The position numbers and the translations under genes were made by a program. From an uncultured Selenomonadales bacterium (GTDB taxonomy: Bacteria > Bacillota > Negativicutes > Selenomonadales > Selenomonadaceae): a stretch of DNA of 8,324 nucleotides. Location: positions 1-8,324 of the forward strand of contig CAMVIO010000079.1 of the NCBI GenBank assembly GCA_947167555.1, given 5' to 3'. Below are positions 1 to 6,634 of this stretch, piece by piece (the first letter of the stretch is position 1; every line of letters starts with the position of its first letter). Under the pieces are notes generated by a model, which saw only the letters and a list, made by a program, of their open reading frames with translations, had not been told where the DNA came from and made no database searches.

Positions 1-1088
1 TTCGCATCGGCTATGTTTCCCCGGATTTCCGCGAACATGTGATGTTCCATTTCGTCTGGCCGTTCTTGACGTTTCGGGACAAGGAACGATTTGAGGTTTA
101 CGCGTATAGTTCCGCGACCAAGACGGATGTTTCTTCGGATATCCTGAAAGGGATGGTGGATGTCTGGCGGGATGTGGATCACAGAGAGCCGGAGGCGACG
201 GCGAAGACGATTTACGAGGATGAGATCGATATTTTATTCGACCTTGCGGGGCATACGGCGAACAGCGCGATTGCGGCCTTTGCCTATAAGCCCGCGCCGG
301 TTCAGATATCCGGGCTGGGCTATATGGCGACGACGGGGCTTGATACGATGGACTATTTCCTGACGGATCCCTTTGTCGATCCGCCGGGTGAGCATGAAGC
401 GTATTTTACGGAAAAGCCGCTTTATGTCTCGTCGCAGTTCTGCTATGTGGCGACGGGAGCGAAGGAGCATCCGCCTTCCACGGGCACGCCCTCGAAGAAA
501 TGCGGATGGGTGACTTTCGGCGTGTTCAACCAATATGCGAAGGTAAAGGAGGATATGCTCCTCGCATGGAAGGAAATCCTCCGCCGCGTTCCGAAATCAA
601 GACTGTTATGGAAGTGCAGCGCTTTTTCGAGCGTGGAGGTGGAGGATGAAGCTTACCGGCGGATGAAAGCTTTGGGATTTCCTATGGAGCGCGTGACTTT
701 TGAGATGGGCACCAAGGCGTACATGGAGAGGTACCTTGATGTGGATATCGCACTGGACACTTATCCGTGGCCTGGAGGCGGGACGACCTGCGATACGCTT
801 TATATGGGCGTTCCGTTGGTGACGCGATACAGCGACCGTCGCAGTACGCGGTTCAGCTACGGTCTGCTGCAAAACGTCGGGCTCGGAGATTTGACGGCGG
901 CGACTATAGACGAGTATATCGAGAAAGCGGTTGCGCTGGCTTCGGATGAGGAGCTTCTTGACGCGCTGCACAAGAACCTTCGGAGGATGATGGAGCAGTC
1001 GCCGCTGATGGACGCGACGCGCTATATCCGTGAAGTGGAAGCGCGATATGAGGAAATCTGGAAGAAGTGGAGAACGGGAGAGCCCTGA
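1..1088 (+). CDS. O-GlcNAc transferase/SPINDLY-like (GT41) glycosyltransferase, C-terminal part, 5' truncated by window
   Basis: The gene runs in from the left edge; the first whole codon is at base 3 and 361 residues are visible. The fragment opens with RIGYVSPDFREH, the start of the GT41 catalytic domain, where His12 aligns with the active-site His of human OGT (H498). DLAGHT near residues 80-85 and KPAPVQISGLGY just after it are the next conserved blocks. FNQYAK (Lys about 180) matches the UDP-contacting Lys of OGT (K842). Further on, DIALDTYPWPGGGTTCDTLYMGVPLVT-type residues form the nucleotide-binding block; a Gly stands where animal OGT has His in NGHTTG, as I recall for many bacterial homologues. 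The family transfers GlcNAc or related sugars from UDP-sugars to Ser/Thr of cytoplasmic proteins, usually with TPR repeats N-terminal; those repeats would lie outside the window. In bacteria such genes often sit in flagellin or adhesin glycosylation loci. Donor and acceptor are not shown here. Confidence 0.88.
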   Translation, partial: RIGYVSPDFREHVMFHFVWPFLTFRDKERFEVYAYSSATKTDVSSDILKGMVDVWRDVDHREPEATAKTIYEDEIDILFDLAGHTANSAIAAFAYKPAPVQISGLGYMATTGLDTMDYFLTDPFVDPPGEHEAYFTEKPLYVSSQFCYVATGAKEHPPSTGTPSKKCGWVTFGVFNQYAKVKEDMLLAWKEILRRVPKSRLLWKCSAFSSVEVEDEAYRRMKALGFPMERVTFEMGTKAYMERYLDVDIALDTYPWPGGGTTCDTLYMGVPLVTRYSDRRSTRFSYGLLQNVGLGDLTAATIDEYIEKAVALASDEELLDALHKNLRRMMEQSPLMDATRYIREVEARYEEIWKKWRTGEP

Positions 1089-1154
1089 GCTTTGGAGCGA
1101 TTTTCAATGCTCACTATGAAAGAAAAGCAATATAAAAAATTGGAGGCGCGATCA

Positions 1155-2258
1155 ATGGGAAAGGCAAGCCGGAAACTGAAGAAGAAACAGCAGCAGGAGG
1201 AAGCCGTCGGACGGCAGGCGGAAGCGAAGGAAATTGAGCAGAAGCTGCTGTCGGAAATCGAGCAGGAAGCGTATTCCGACGCTCTGAACACACTGGCGGA
1301 ACTCGCAGAAAAGGGAACGGTCAGCCCTGCGGCGATGTATGCGGGCGCGTATGCGTATTTCATGTTGGGGGATTACGACCGCGCGGCGTCTTGGATCGAT
1401 AATACGCTGCAGTTCGCACCGGGGCATGTGGCGGCGCGCATCCTGCTCGCGCGTCTTTGCATCCTTCAGGAAAAAATCGATGCGGGACTTTCGATCTTCG
1501 AGCTGCTTACGGATAAGTTCCTGGCGGGCATGAGCAACGAGGAGAAGGACGAAGTCGAGTCGTTGTCGGGCTTTTACGGGCGCAACGAGCCTGAACGTAT
1601 CCGCAGGGAATATCCGCATCTTGCGAAATTCCTGCGGCTGGGCGAGGAGGAAAAAGGAGAGCCGGCAGCATCGGCAGGGAGTTTTGTGGTTCAAACGGAA
1701 GCTCCGTCCATGCAGACGGCGCCCGTTTTTGCGTCGAAGGCAGAAGCGCAGGCGCCTGCTGCGTCGGAGCCGAAGCAGGAGACGGGGAAGAGCGCAATAG
1801 AGATTTTGCGGAACCTCAAGCAAAAAATCGACGCGAGAAAATCTCAAAAGCCGCAGGAGACTGCTCATTCCGCGGCGGAACCTGCCGCGCGCCCGGAAGA
1901 AAACCTTGCCGCAACGCCGGATACGGGAAAACCGTCTGTGTCTGTCGGACTTTCGCAGTCGGACGGGGCGGACGATGCGCAGGGGAAGCTTCGCGAGGTC
2001 CTCGACAGTCCGCAGTCCATCGCGGAAAAAGTGCGGACCTTGAATTCCTTTGCGGGCGGATATTATGCGCAGGGGAATCTGGAAGCGGCGGAACTCTTTT
2101 TAACGGAAGCGCTGAAATATGACGAGACGGACGACGGCTTGCTTCGGAATCTCGCCGTGCTGCTTGCGGAGAAAGGTGAGAAAGACAAAGCGTTTCAAGC
2201 CGCGGCCCGGATGCGGCAGGCGGATTTCCTGCTCATACAGGCAATCCGTGAGATGTGA
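1155..2258 (+). CDS. TPR-repeat protein with basic N-terminus and Pro/Ala-rich linker
   Basis: This 367-residue protein starts at the ATG preceded by GGAGG at 1142-1146 (8-nt spacing). An in-frame ATG at 1107 with GGAG at 1094-1097 is a weaker alternative that would add 16 residues. The N-terminus is very basic and Gln-rich (MGKASRKLKKKQQQEE). Residues about 57-124 form two TPR-like helix pairs (AGAYAYFMLGDYDRAASWID). Residues about 165-275 are a low-complexity Ala/Pro/Glu/Gln linker broken by one helical patch at 213-230. Residues about 294-360 form two more TPR units (GGYYAQGNLEAAELFLTEAL). There is no signal peptide or membrane segment, so it is probably cytoplasmic. It follows the GT41 gene by 66 bp and overlaps the next gene by 4 bp. 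TPRs bind proteins, so an adaptor presenting acceptors to the glycosyltransferases is a reasonable inference, but no catalytic function can be read from it. Confidence 0.85.
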   Translation: MGKASRKLKKKQQQEEAVGRQAEAKEIEQKLLSEIEQEAYSDALNTLAELAEKGTVSPAAMYAGAYAYFMLGDYDRAASWIDNTLQFAPGHVAARILLARLCILQEKIDAGLSIFELLTDKFLAGMSNEEKDEVESLSGFYGRNEPERIRREYPHLAKFLRLGEEEKGEPAASAGSFVVQTEAPSMQTAPVFASKAEAQAPAASEPKQETGKSAIEILRNLKQKIDARKSQKPQETAHSAAEPAARPEENLAATPDTGKPSVSVGLSQSDGADDAQGKLREVLDSPQSIAEKVRTLNSFAGGYYAQGNLEAAELFLTEALKYDETDDGLLRNLAVLLAEKGEKDKAFQAAARMRQADFLLIQAIREM

Positions 2259-3157
2259 GCCGTATGGGAACGGACGACGAGCTGGGGCTTCTCCGCTTTT
2301 TCGAGCCGGAGGAAGCGATTAGGTCGCTGCTTGTCATTGAAAGCGTACGATATTTGCCTGCGCTCAGGAAAAGATTTCCCGATGCCGCTTTGGCTGCCGT
2401 CGTTTCGGATCGGGACGCGGCGAAGGCGCCGGAAACGGAAGGGCTTGGCGTCGAGTGGACAGTCCTCGATTACCGTGAGGAAGTGCTGCCGTTTCCGAGG
2501 CATTCCTTTGACGTCGTCCTGTCGGAACGGATGCTGGAAAACGTCGCGAACCCGCAGGACATCGCGGCGGGAATCGGTACGTTCATCAAGGATACCGGAT
2601 ATCTCCTGACGAGCTTTGAAAACATCCGTTATTGGCGTGTGCTGCGGGAGCTGATGGATGGGCATTATTATGCCATCGTGCGGCGCAGATACGCGAAACC
2701 TGAGTTCGAGCGGCTGCTTTACGCGTCGTTTTACAAAGACATTTTTTTCTCCCCGGTGCGCGGCAGCGGGACGGGGGAGGAAACAGAGCCTTTTATTGCC
2801 GCGGGCTTTGAGAATCGGCTGAACGATCTGGATACCGAAATCTGGCTGGTAAAAGCGATGCGGTCCTCATCGGGCGTGGCGTTGCTCAAAGCGGCGTATA
2901 CGCCGGAAGCGCGGAAAAAGCTCGCGACTCTTTTGCGGCGCGTCGAGTATGGAATCGATTTGCCGGAAAACGTAGGCGCGCTGTGGGCGCTCGTCGACGA
3001 GGAAGGTTTCACGGCGGAATATATTGCGAGGTTTACGGAGTCGGTGGTCGTGCATAGAGACGAGCTTCGTTCGGCGCTTGCTGAGTATTCGCCAAAAGAG
3101 CGGCAAGCATTTCTGGACGAGGTATGGGAGCGTTCGCAGCAGACAGGCACAGAATGA
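2255..3157 (+). CDS. methyltransferase-like protein with degenerate SAM motif and helical C-terminal extension
   Basis: The 300-residue reading frame begins at GTG 2255, overlapping the previous stop (GTGA); an in-frame ATG at 2264 would remove three residues, and neither start has a strong Shine-Dalgarno. Residues about 84-140 read like the middle of a class I SAM methyltransferase: FDVVLSERMLENVANP matches the usual FDxVxxxxVLEHVxDP, then GYLLTSFENIRYWRVLRELMDGHY matches the strand and loop seen in Methyltransf_11/23 proteins of glycan clusters. The expected glycine-rich motif I (V-D-x-G-x-G) is absent; the equivalent strand reads LLVIESVRYLP (residues 25-35). Residues about 205-300 are a charged helical tail (RKKLATLLRRVEYGID). 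It may be a non-catalytic fold, bind a different ligand, or work with a partner. Its place between the TPR protein and a GT2 enzyme suggests a glycosylation role. The fold call is moderate; the activity is unknown. Confidence 0.72.
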   Translation: MSRMGTDDELGLLRFFEPEEAIRSLLVIESVRYLPALRKRFPDAALAAVVSDRDAAKAPETEGLGVEWTVLDYREEVLPFPRHSFDVVLSERMLENVANPQDIAAGIGTFIKDTGYLLTSFENIRYWRVLRELMDGHYYAIVRRRYAKPEFERLLYASFYKDIFFSPVRGSGTGEETEPFIAAGFENRLNDLDTEIWLVKAMRSSSGVALLKAAYTPEARKKLATLLRRVEYGIDLPENVGALWALVDEEGFTAEYIARFTESVVVHRDELRSALAEYSPKERQAFLDEVWERSQQTGTE

Positions 3158-3174
3158 CTCCTGCGAGGAGTTTT
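3157..3174 (+). terminator. small hairpin plus T-run between two operon genes (possible attenuator)
   Basis: ACTCCT (3157-3162), loop GCG and AGGAGT (3166-3171) form a perfect 6-bp stem followed by TTTT at 3171-3174. It begins at the last base of the preceding stop codon. The stem is short, so it is more likely a partial terminator or an mRNA 3'-end stabiliser than a full stop. The next gene starts 23 bp later with its own ribosome site. Confidence 0.35.
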
Positions 3175-3197
3175 GATCATATTAGGGGGCGAAGGTA

Positions 3198-3881
3198 TTG
3201 GCGGATGACAAGAAAATCGCGTTCATTACCTGCGTCAACGATGAGGAGCAATACGAGGAGTGCTTGCTGTATCTTCGTCATTTGCGGCTGCCGCATGGGA
3301 TGACGGTGGAATATCTGCCCATGCGGGGGGCGGCGTCAATGGCGGCGGGGTACAACGCGGCGATGGAATCTTCCGACGCGCGGTACAAGGTGTATCTGCA
3401 TCAGGACACCTTGGTCGTGAATCAGGATTTCGTGCGGGACGTGCTTCGGATTTTTGAAGACGCGTCTGTCGGCATGATCGGCATGGTCGGCTGCCGATCC
3501 CTTCCGGCCAGCGGGATATGGTGGGACGGGATGCGATGCTACGGTCGGGTGCTGCATGCCTGCGAGCCGGAGTCGGTGGTCGATTCCGAAATGATGGAGC
3601 CGGAAGGCACGTATATTGACGTCGAGGCGGCGGACGGGCTGCTGCTTGCGACGCAGTATGATATCCGATGGCGCGACGATCTTTTTGGCGGCTGGCATTT
3701 TTATGATACATCCCAATGCCTGGAGTTCGCGCGAAAGGGCTATCAGGTCGTCGTGCCGAGCCAGGAACGGGATTTTTGGTGCATCCATTGCCCGAAAGAA
3801 AAGCCGCTCGCGCCGGAATACAAAGAATGGCAGAAGAATTTCCTGAGTGAATACGGCGATATGTTATCGCCGGAGGTATGA
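3198..3881 (+). CDS. GT2 / StrF-like glycosyltransferase
   Basis: This is a 227-residue protein starting at TTG 3198, chosen because the purine-rich site AGGGGGCGAAGG (3184-3195) lies just upstream and the reading frame begins directly with MADDKKIAFITCVND, the first beta strand of a GT-A fold. Recognisable family marks are YNAAMESS (52-59), KVYLHQDTLVVNQDFV (64-79; HQD at 68-70 occupies the nucleotide-sugar/metal site where most GT2 enzymes have DxD), EAADGLLLAT (143-152), the GGWHFYD block at 164-170 with a probable catalytic Asp170, and WCIHC at 194-198. The length fits single-domain enzymes of the StrF-like glycosyltransferase family. No membrane segment is seen, so it should act in the cytoplasm, plausibly extending the sugar added by the GT41 enzyme encoded upstream. 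Donor and acceptor cannot be inferred. The family call is good; the pathway role is contextual. Confidence 0.82.
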   Translation: MADDKKIAFITCVNDEEQYEECLLYLRHLRLPHGMTVEYLPMRGAASMAAGYNAAMESSDARYKVYLHQDTLVVNQDFVRDVLRIFEDASVGMIGMVGCRSLPASGIWWDGMRCYGRVLHACEPESVVDSEMMEPEGTYIDVEAADGLLLATQYDIRWRDDLFGGWHFYDTSQCLEFARKGYQVVVPSQERDFWCIHCPKEKPLAPEYKEWQKNFLSEYGDMLSPEV

Positions 3882-3908
3882 CGCCGATATGGAGAAAGAA
3901 GGTGGCGC

Positions 3909-4529
3909 GTGAAAGAAGATGAGCGAACAGATCGCACTGTGTTCGCGTTTGATCTGGACGGGACCGTGACGCGGGAAGAGACGCTTCCGATCCTTGCGGG
4001 GGAGCTTGGGCTTTCCGAGGAAATGGCGCGGCTGACGCGGCTGACGATGGACGGGCATTTCGCTTTTTCTGAGTCGTTCCGCCTGCGGTTCCATATCTTG
4101 AAGGAAATCCCGCTGGCGACCATCCAGGGGATCATGGATACCGTCGAGCTCGATCCGTTGATCTCCGGATTCATCAGGGAGAGGGCGGAGGACTGCGCGA
4201 TTGTCACCGGCAATCTTGATCTATGGGTCGAGCCGATACTCAAAAAGTTGGGCTGCCGCGCGTTTACGTCAGAGAGCGCATGGGACGAGAAGGAAGGATT
4301 AGTACTGGCGTCTATTGTCGATAAAGGAGAGTCGGTGCGGGCGCTAAAAAAAGAAGCCGACCGTGTCATTGCCGTCGGCGAGGGAGCGAACGATATTCCG
4401 ATGTTCGAGGCGGCGGATATAGCCATATCTTACGGCGGCGTCCATCGCCCGGTGGAGGCGGCCATCGCTGCTTCCGACTATATGGCGAAGGATGCGGAAG
4501 CGCTTTGCAGGCTGCTTCGGATGTTATGA
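3909..4529 (+). CDS. HAD-IB family phosphatase (SerB-like)
   Basis: This 206-residue protein starts at GTG 3909, with GAAGGTGG (3898-3905) as an unusually close ribosome site. All four HAD motifs are present: motif I DLDGT (15-19) with nucleophile Asp15 and acid/base Asp17; motif II T100-G101 in AIVTGNLDLW; motif III Lys139 in IVDKGESV; motif IV GEGANDIPMF (157-166) with Asp162. Motif IV has Glu158 where GDG is usual. An alpha-helical cap lies between motifs I and II (about 25-90), as in the IB subclass that includes phosphoserine phosphatase. The enzyme should hydrolyse a small phosphomonoester in the cytoplasm. It lies 27 bp after the GT2 gene and 16 bp before the next gene, so a sugar-phosphate or a phosphorylated glycan precursor is a likelier substrate than phosphoserine; that is inference from context. 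Confidence 0.85.
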   Translation: MKEDERTDRTVFAFDLDGTVTREETLPILAGELGLSEEMARLTRLTMDGHFAFSESFRLRFHILKEIPLATIQGIMDTVELDPLISGFIRERAEDCAIVTGNLDLWVEPILKKLGCRAFTSESAWDEKEGLVLASIVDKGESVRALKKEADRVIAVGEGANDIPMFEAADIAISYGGVHRPVEAAIAASDYMAKDAEALCRLLRML

Positions 4530-4545
4530 ATGGGGGAGAAAACTT

Positions 4546-4992
4546 ATGCAGGCATATCGGATTCACGGGAAAAACGGCGTTCAGTTTGAGGACACGGAGC
4601 CGCAGGAAACTTGCACCTATGACATTGTGGACCTGAAGCTGCCGGAAGGAGCGAATATCATCACGGTCGGCGGCGCCCGCGACACGCTTCGACGGGTCAA
4701 GCTGCAAGGAAACGCGTATACGCATCTTGAAACCCTGGACGACAAGCCGATTCTCCGTGTGGAGGCGCAGAGGGAATATCTCGCGGCGGGGACGAACGAT
4801 TTTGTCGTTTTGGACTTCACCGTGGTGGAGGAAAATTTGCAGTGTACCTTTGACAGGATTTGTTCGTATGACGCGCCGGACAATATTTATCATGTCAATT
4901 ACGTCAATGGGCGATACCAGCTTACGGATCTTTACAGCAGCCAGATCATATCCAAGCAGGAAGCCATGCAGTACAAGGCGAAGTGGGGCTGA
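4546..4992 (+). CDS. uncharacterised 148-residue protein, last gene of the glycosylation operon
   Basis: I do not recognise this protein. The start is ATG 4546, preceded by GGGGGAG at 4532-4538 (7-nt spacing) and 16 bp after the phosphatase stop; the longer in-frame extension back into the phosphatase gene has no ribosome site. The sequence is soluble and looks beta-rich, alternating polar and hydrophobic residues (YDIVDLKLPEGANIITVGGA at 25-44, DFVVLDFTVVEE at 85-96), with an aromatic C-terminal half (NIYHVNYVNGRYQLTDLYSS at 113-132). Two Cys (100 and 106) lie six residues apart in CTFDRIC; there is no obvious catalytic motif, signal peptide or membrane segment. Codon use and strand match the upstream genes, so it is probably co-transcribed. 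A binding or accessory role in the same pathway is only a guess. Confidence 0.75.
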   Translation: MQAYRIHGKNGVQFEDTEPQETCTYDIVDLKLPEGANIITVGGARDTLRRVKLQGNAYTHLETLDDKPILRVEAQREYLAAGTNDFVVLDFTVVEENLQCTFDRICSYDAPDNIYHVNYVNGRYQLTDLYSSQIISKQEAMQYKAKWG

Positions 4993-5006
4993 TTTCCCGT
5001 CGGGGA

Positions 5007-5035
5007 TTGCGCGGTTTCCTCGGATTTGCTATAAT
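5007..5035 (+). promoter_or_regulatory. promoter of the tRNA-Arg gene
   Basis: TTGCGC (5007-5012) and a perfect TATAAT (5030-5035) are separated by exactly 17 bp, and TGC directly before the -10 box supplies an extended -10 motif. The predicted transcript start is near 5042, about 8 bases before the mature tRNA 5' end. Functional assignment is inference from consensus. Confidence 0.75.
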
Positions 5036-5049
5036 ACATTTCGTGCATT

Positions 5050-5126
<77 letters not shown>

Positions 5127-5137
5127 TCTTCTACAAC

Positions 5138-5172
5138 AAACGAGCCGCTTGGGTTTCCAGGCGGCTCGTTTT
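5138..5172 (+). terminator. rho-independent terminator after tRNA-Arg
   Basis: AAACGAGCCGC (5138-5148) pairs perfectly with GCGGCTCGTTT (5161-5171), and the stem continues inward through T-G, T-A and two G-C pairs to a GTTT loop (5153-5156). It ends in TTTT on the + strand; the A-rich left flank could let it also act on the - strand. It would stop both the tRNA transcript and any read-through from the upstream operon. Confidence 0.88.
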
Positions 5173-5299
5173 CTTGCAGGAATAATTTTTCAGCAGTTGC
5201 GCAGATAATAAAGCAATGCTGCGGAAAGCGCGAAGCAAATATTGCGGATAGGACAAGCGCTTTTCCTATGCTCCGGAAATAACTTCTTGTTCGATTACC
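5173..5299. other. non-coding gap between two terminators, with imperfect hairpins
   Basis: No credible reading frame or promoter is seen. The + strand has an imperfect stem CAGCAgTTGC/GCAATGCTG (5191-5200 with 5213-5221, one bulge) and then two mutually exclusive stems: GGAAAGCGC/GCGCTTTTCC (5223-5231 with 5257-5266) or ATAGGA/TCCTAT (5248-5253 with 5264-5269). No T-run follows any of them. It may simply be spacer between convergent transcription units. Confidence 0.4.
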
Positions 5300-5331
5300 A
5301 AAAAATCGCCCGACGGAAGATGTCGGGCGAT
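5300..5331 (-). terminator. rho-independent terminator of the HD-GYP gene
   Basis: Read on the - strand, ATCGCCCGAC (5331-5322) pairs perfectly over 10 bp with GTCGGGCGAT (5314-5305) around a 7-nt loop, followed by TTTTT (5304-5300). The stem begins at the base immediately after the TAG stop codon of the HD-GYP gene. Confidence 0.9.
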
Positions 5332-6465
5332 CTATTGCTCTTGCAGGAACTTGGCGGGATCGACCTGCATCCGGAATAACAGGGACATGATCTCCATGTC
5401 TTCCAGGACGCTGCTGATGGTGTTCGGCGGGCTCTCCCTCAGGTCCACGTCGAAGGGCTCGGGCAGGACGCGCATGTTGCTGTCGCCGAAGACGCGGATG
5501 ATCGGCGTGAGGGTGTGGCCGAACTCGCATTCCTTGACGATGGCGTATCCCTTTGTCGTTTTGAGAATGGTGCCCACGGGATAGATGGCGATGTTGTCGA
5601 AGAAGAGGGCCAGCAACGATTCGTCGAATTGCCCCGGCGAGCAGTCCGTCATGATCTTGTACGCGATATGCGGCTTGTAAGCGAGCTTGTAAGAACGGCG
5701 CGTGGTCAGCGCGTCATAAACGTCGGCGATGGCTACGATGCGCGCGAAGCGGTGGATTTTGTCGCCCGTGAGCTGGTTTGGATAGCCGCGCCCGTCCATG
5801 TGTTCATGATGCTGGCCGACAATGGCGGCGAGAACGGACGCCGACGGCATATTGAGATTGTGCAGCTTTTTCCGGCCCTCCTCGGGATGCATCCGAATGA
5901 TGCCAAATTCTTCATCGGAAAGGGCGCCCGGCTTTGACAGGATCTCGGAAGGGACGACGATCTTTCCGACGTCATGCAGAAGGCCTCCCGTGATGAGAGT
6001 AAGCAGTTCCGGCTTCGTGAGATGCACCTGCGCACCGAGCATTGCGGCAAGGACGGCCACATTGACGCTGTGGGCGAAGGTGTAATCATCGTGCATTCGC
6101 AGGTCGGTGAGCTGGACGAGGTTCTTTTTATGGGACAGGATATCGACAAGGATTTCCTCGGATGTGACCGCCAGGGAATCCGGGCTGAGCTCGCCCGTGG
6201 ACTCCAGCCTTTGGTAGACGTCATAGACGTTATGGATGGCTTTCACGCGCGTCTTTTCCTGTATGATATCCTCGGGCGGCACGACGGAAAAGGCGGGGGT
6301 CATGGATGTGACGGTGAGATGCGTGACGCCGATCTTCTTGAGGCGCTTGATGTTCTGCTCCGTCACGGGCATGCCCCGCGTCAGGTAGCTGCCGCCTTTT
6401 TTGTTGTATATGCTTTGCGCCGTAATCATGCCCGGCCGCAGCTTCTTGATGGGAAGGATTATCAT
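5332..6465 (-). CDS. HD-GYP domain cyclic-di-GMP phosphodiesterase
   Basis: This 377-residue protein starts at ATG 6465, with AGGTGA at 6475-6470 as its ribosome site. Residues 1-60 form a small beta-rich N-terminal domain (LPIKKLRPGMITAQSIYNKKG) common in Firmicutes HD-GYP proteins. The catalytic HD-GYP domain spans about 120-300: His132 in AHSVNVAV, HDVGK (164-168), HPEEG (193-197), HHEHMDGRGYP (219-229) and AIADVYDALTTRRSYK (245-260). All metal ligands and the GYP signature are intact, so hydrolysis of cyclic-di-GMP to pGpG or GMP in the cytoplasm is expected. Residues 300-377 are a C-terminal extension of unclear role (PVGTILKTTKGYAIV, typical after these domains). No receiver, PAS or membrane segment is present, so the input signal is unknown. 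It has its own promoter and terminator. Low c-di-GMP generally favours motility, which would fit a flagellar glycosylation neighbour. Confidence 0.95.
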   Translation of the reverse strand: MIILPIKKLRPGMITAQSIYNKKGGSYLTRGMPVTEQNIKRLKKIGVTHLTVTSMTPAFSVVPPEDIIQEKTRVKAIHNVYDVYQRLESTGELSPDSLAVTSEEILVDILSHKKNLVQLTDLRMHDDYTFAHSVNVAVLAAMLGAQVHLTKPELLTLITGGLLHDVGKIVVPSEILSKPGALSDEEFGIIRMHPEEGRKKLHNLNMPSASVLAAIVGQHHEHMDGRGYPNQLTGDKIHRFARIVAIADVYDALTTRRSYKLAYKPHIAYKIMTDCSPGQFDESLLALFFDNIAIYPVGTILKTTKGYAIVKECEFGHTLTPIIRVFGDSNMRVLPEPFDVDLRESPPNTISSVLEDMEIMSLLFRMQVDPAKFLQEQ

Positions 6466-6530
6466 AGTTTCACCTGCATGACTCTAAATGAAGAGTTCAC
6501 CTTTATGTTTCGCTGACGCCATATAAATTG

Positions 6531-6539
6531 ATTATACCA
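6531..6539 (-). promoter_or_regulatory. extended -10 promoter of the HD-GYP gene
   Basis: On the - strand the sequence reads TGGTATAAT (6539-6531), a perfect -10 box with the TGN extension, within AT-rich DNA. No good -35 box stands 17 bp upstream, as is common for extended -10 promoters. Transcription would start near 6524, leaving a leader of roughly 58 nt that carries a 5-bp inverted repeat (ACTCT/AGAGT, 6481-6496) upstream of the ribosome site. Confidence 0.6.
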
Positions 6540-6634
6540 TATAATATTTTTCGTTCCTAGCTTTATCTGATTCAAGAGACGATACCCATCTTCATAATCT
6601 TTTCCCGATATATACGGAGGGGCATTGGTCGGGT

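Noticed and set aside
1152..1868. 238-residue - strand reading frame opposite the TPR gene
   Set aside because: It is extremely Arg/Leu-rich, as expected from the reverse complement of Glu/Ala-rich coding DNA.
3743..4426. 227-residue - strand reading frame opposite the GT2 and phosphatase genes
   Set aside because: It has Ser/Arg-rich composition and no ribosome site, and it is antisense to a gene with all HAD motifs.
5974..6516. 180-residue + strand reading frame opposite the HD-GYP gene
   Set aside because: It is antisense to an intact catalytic domain and lacks a ribosome site.
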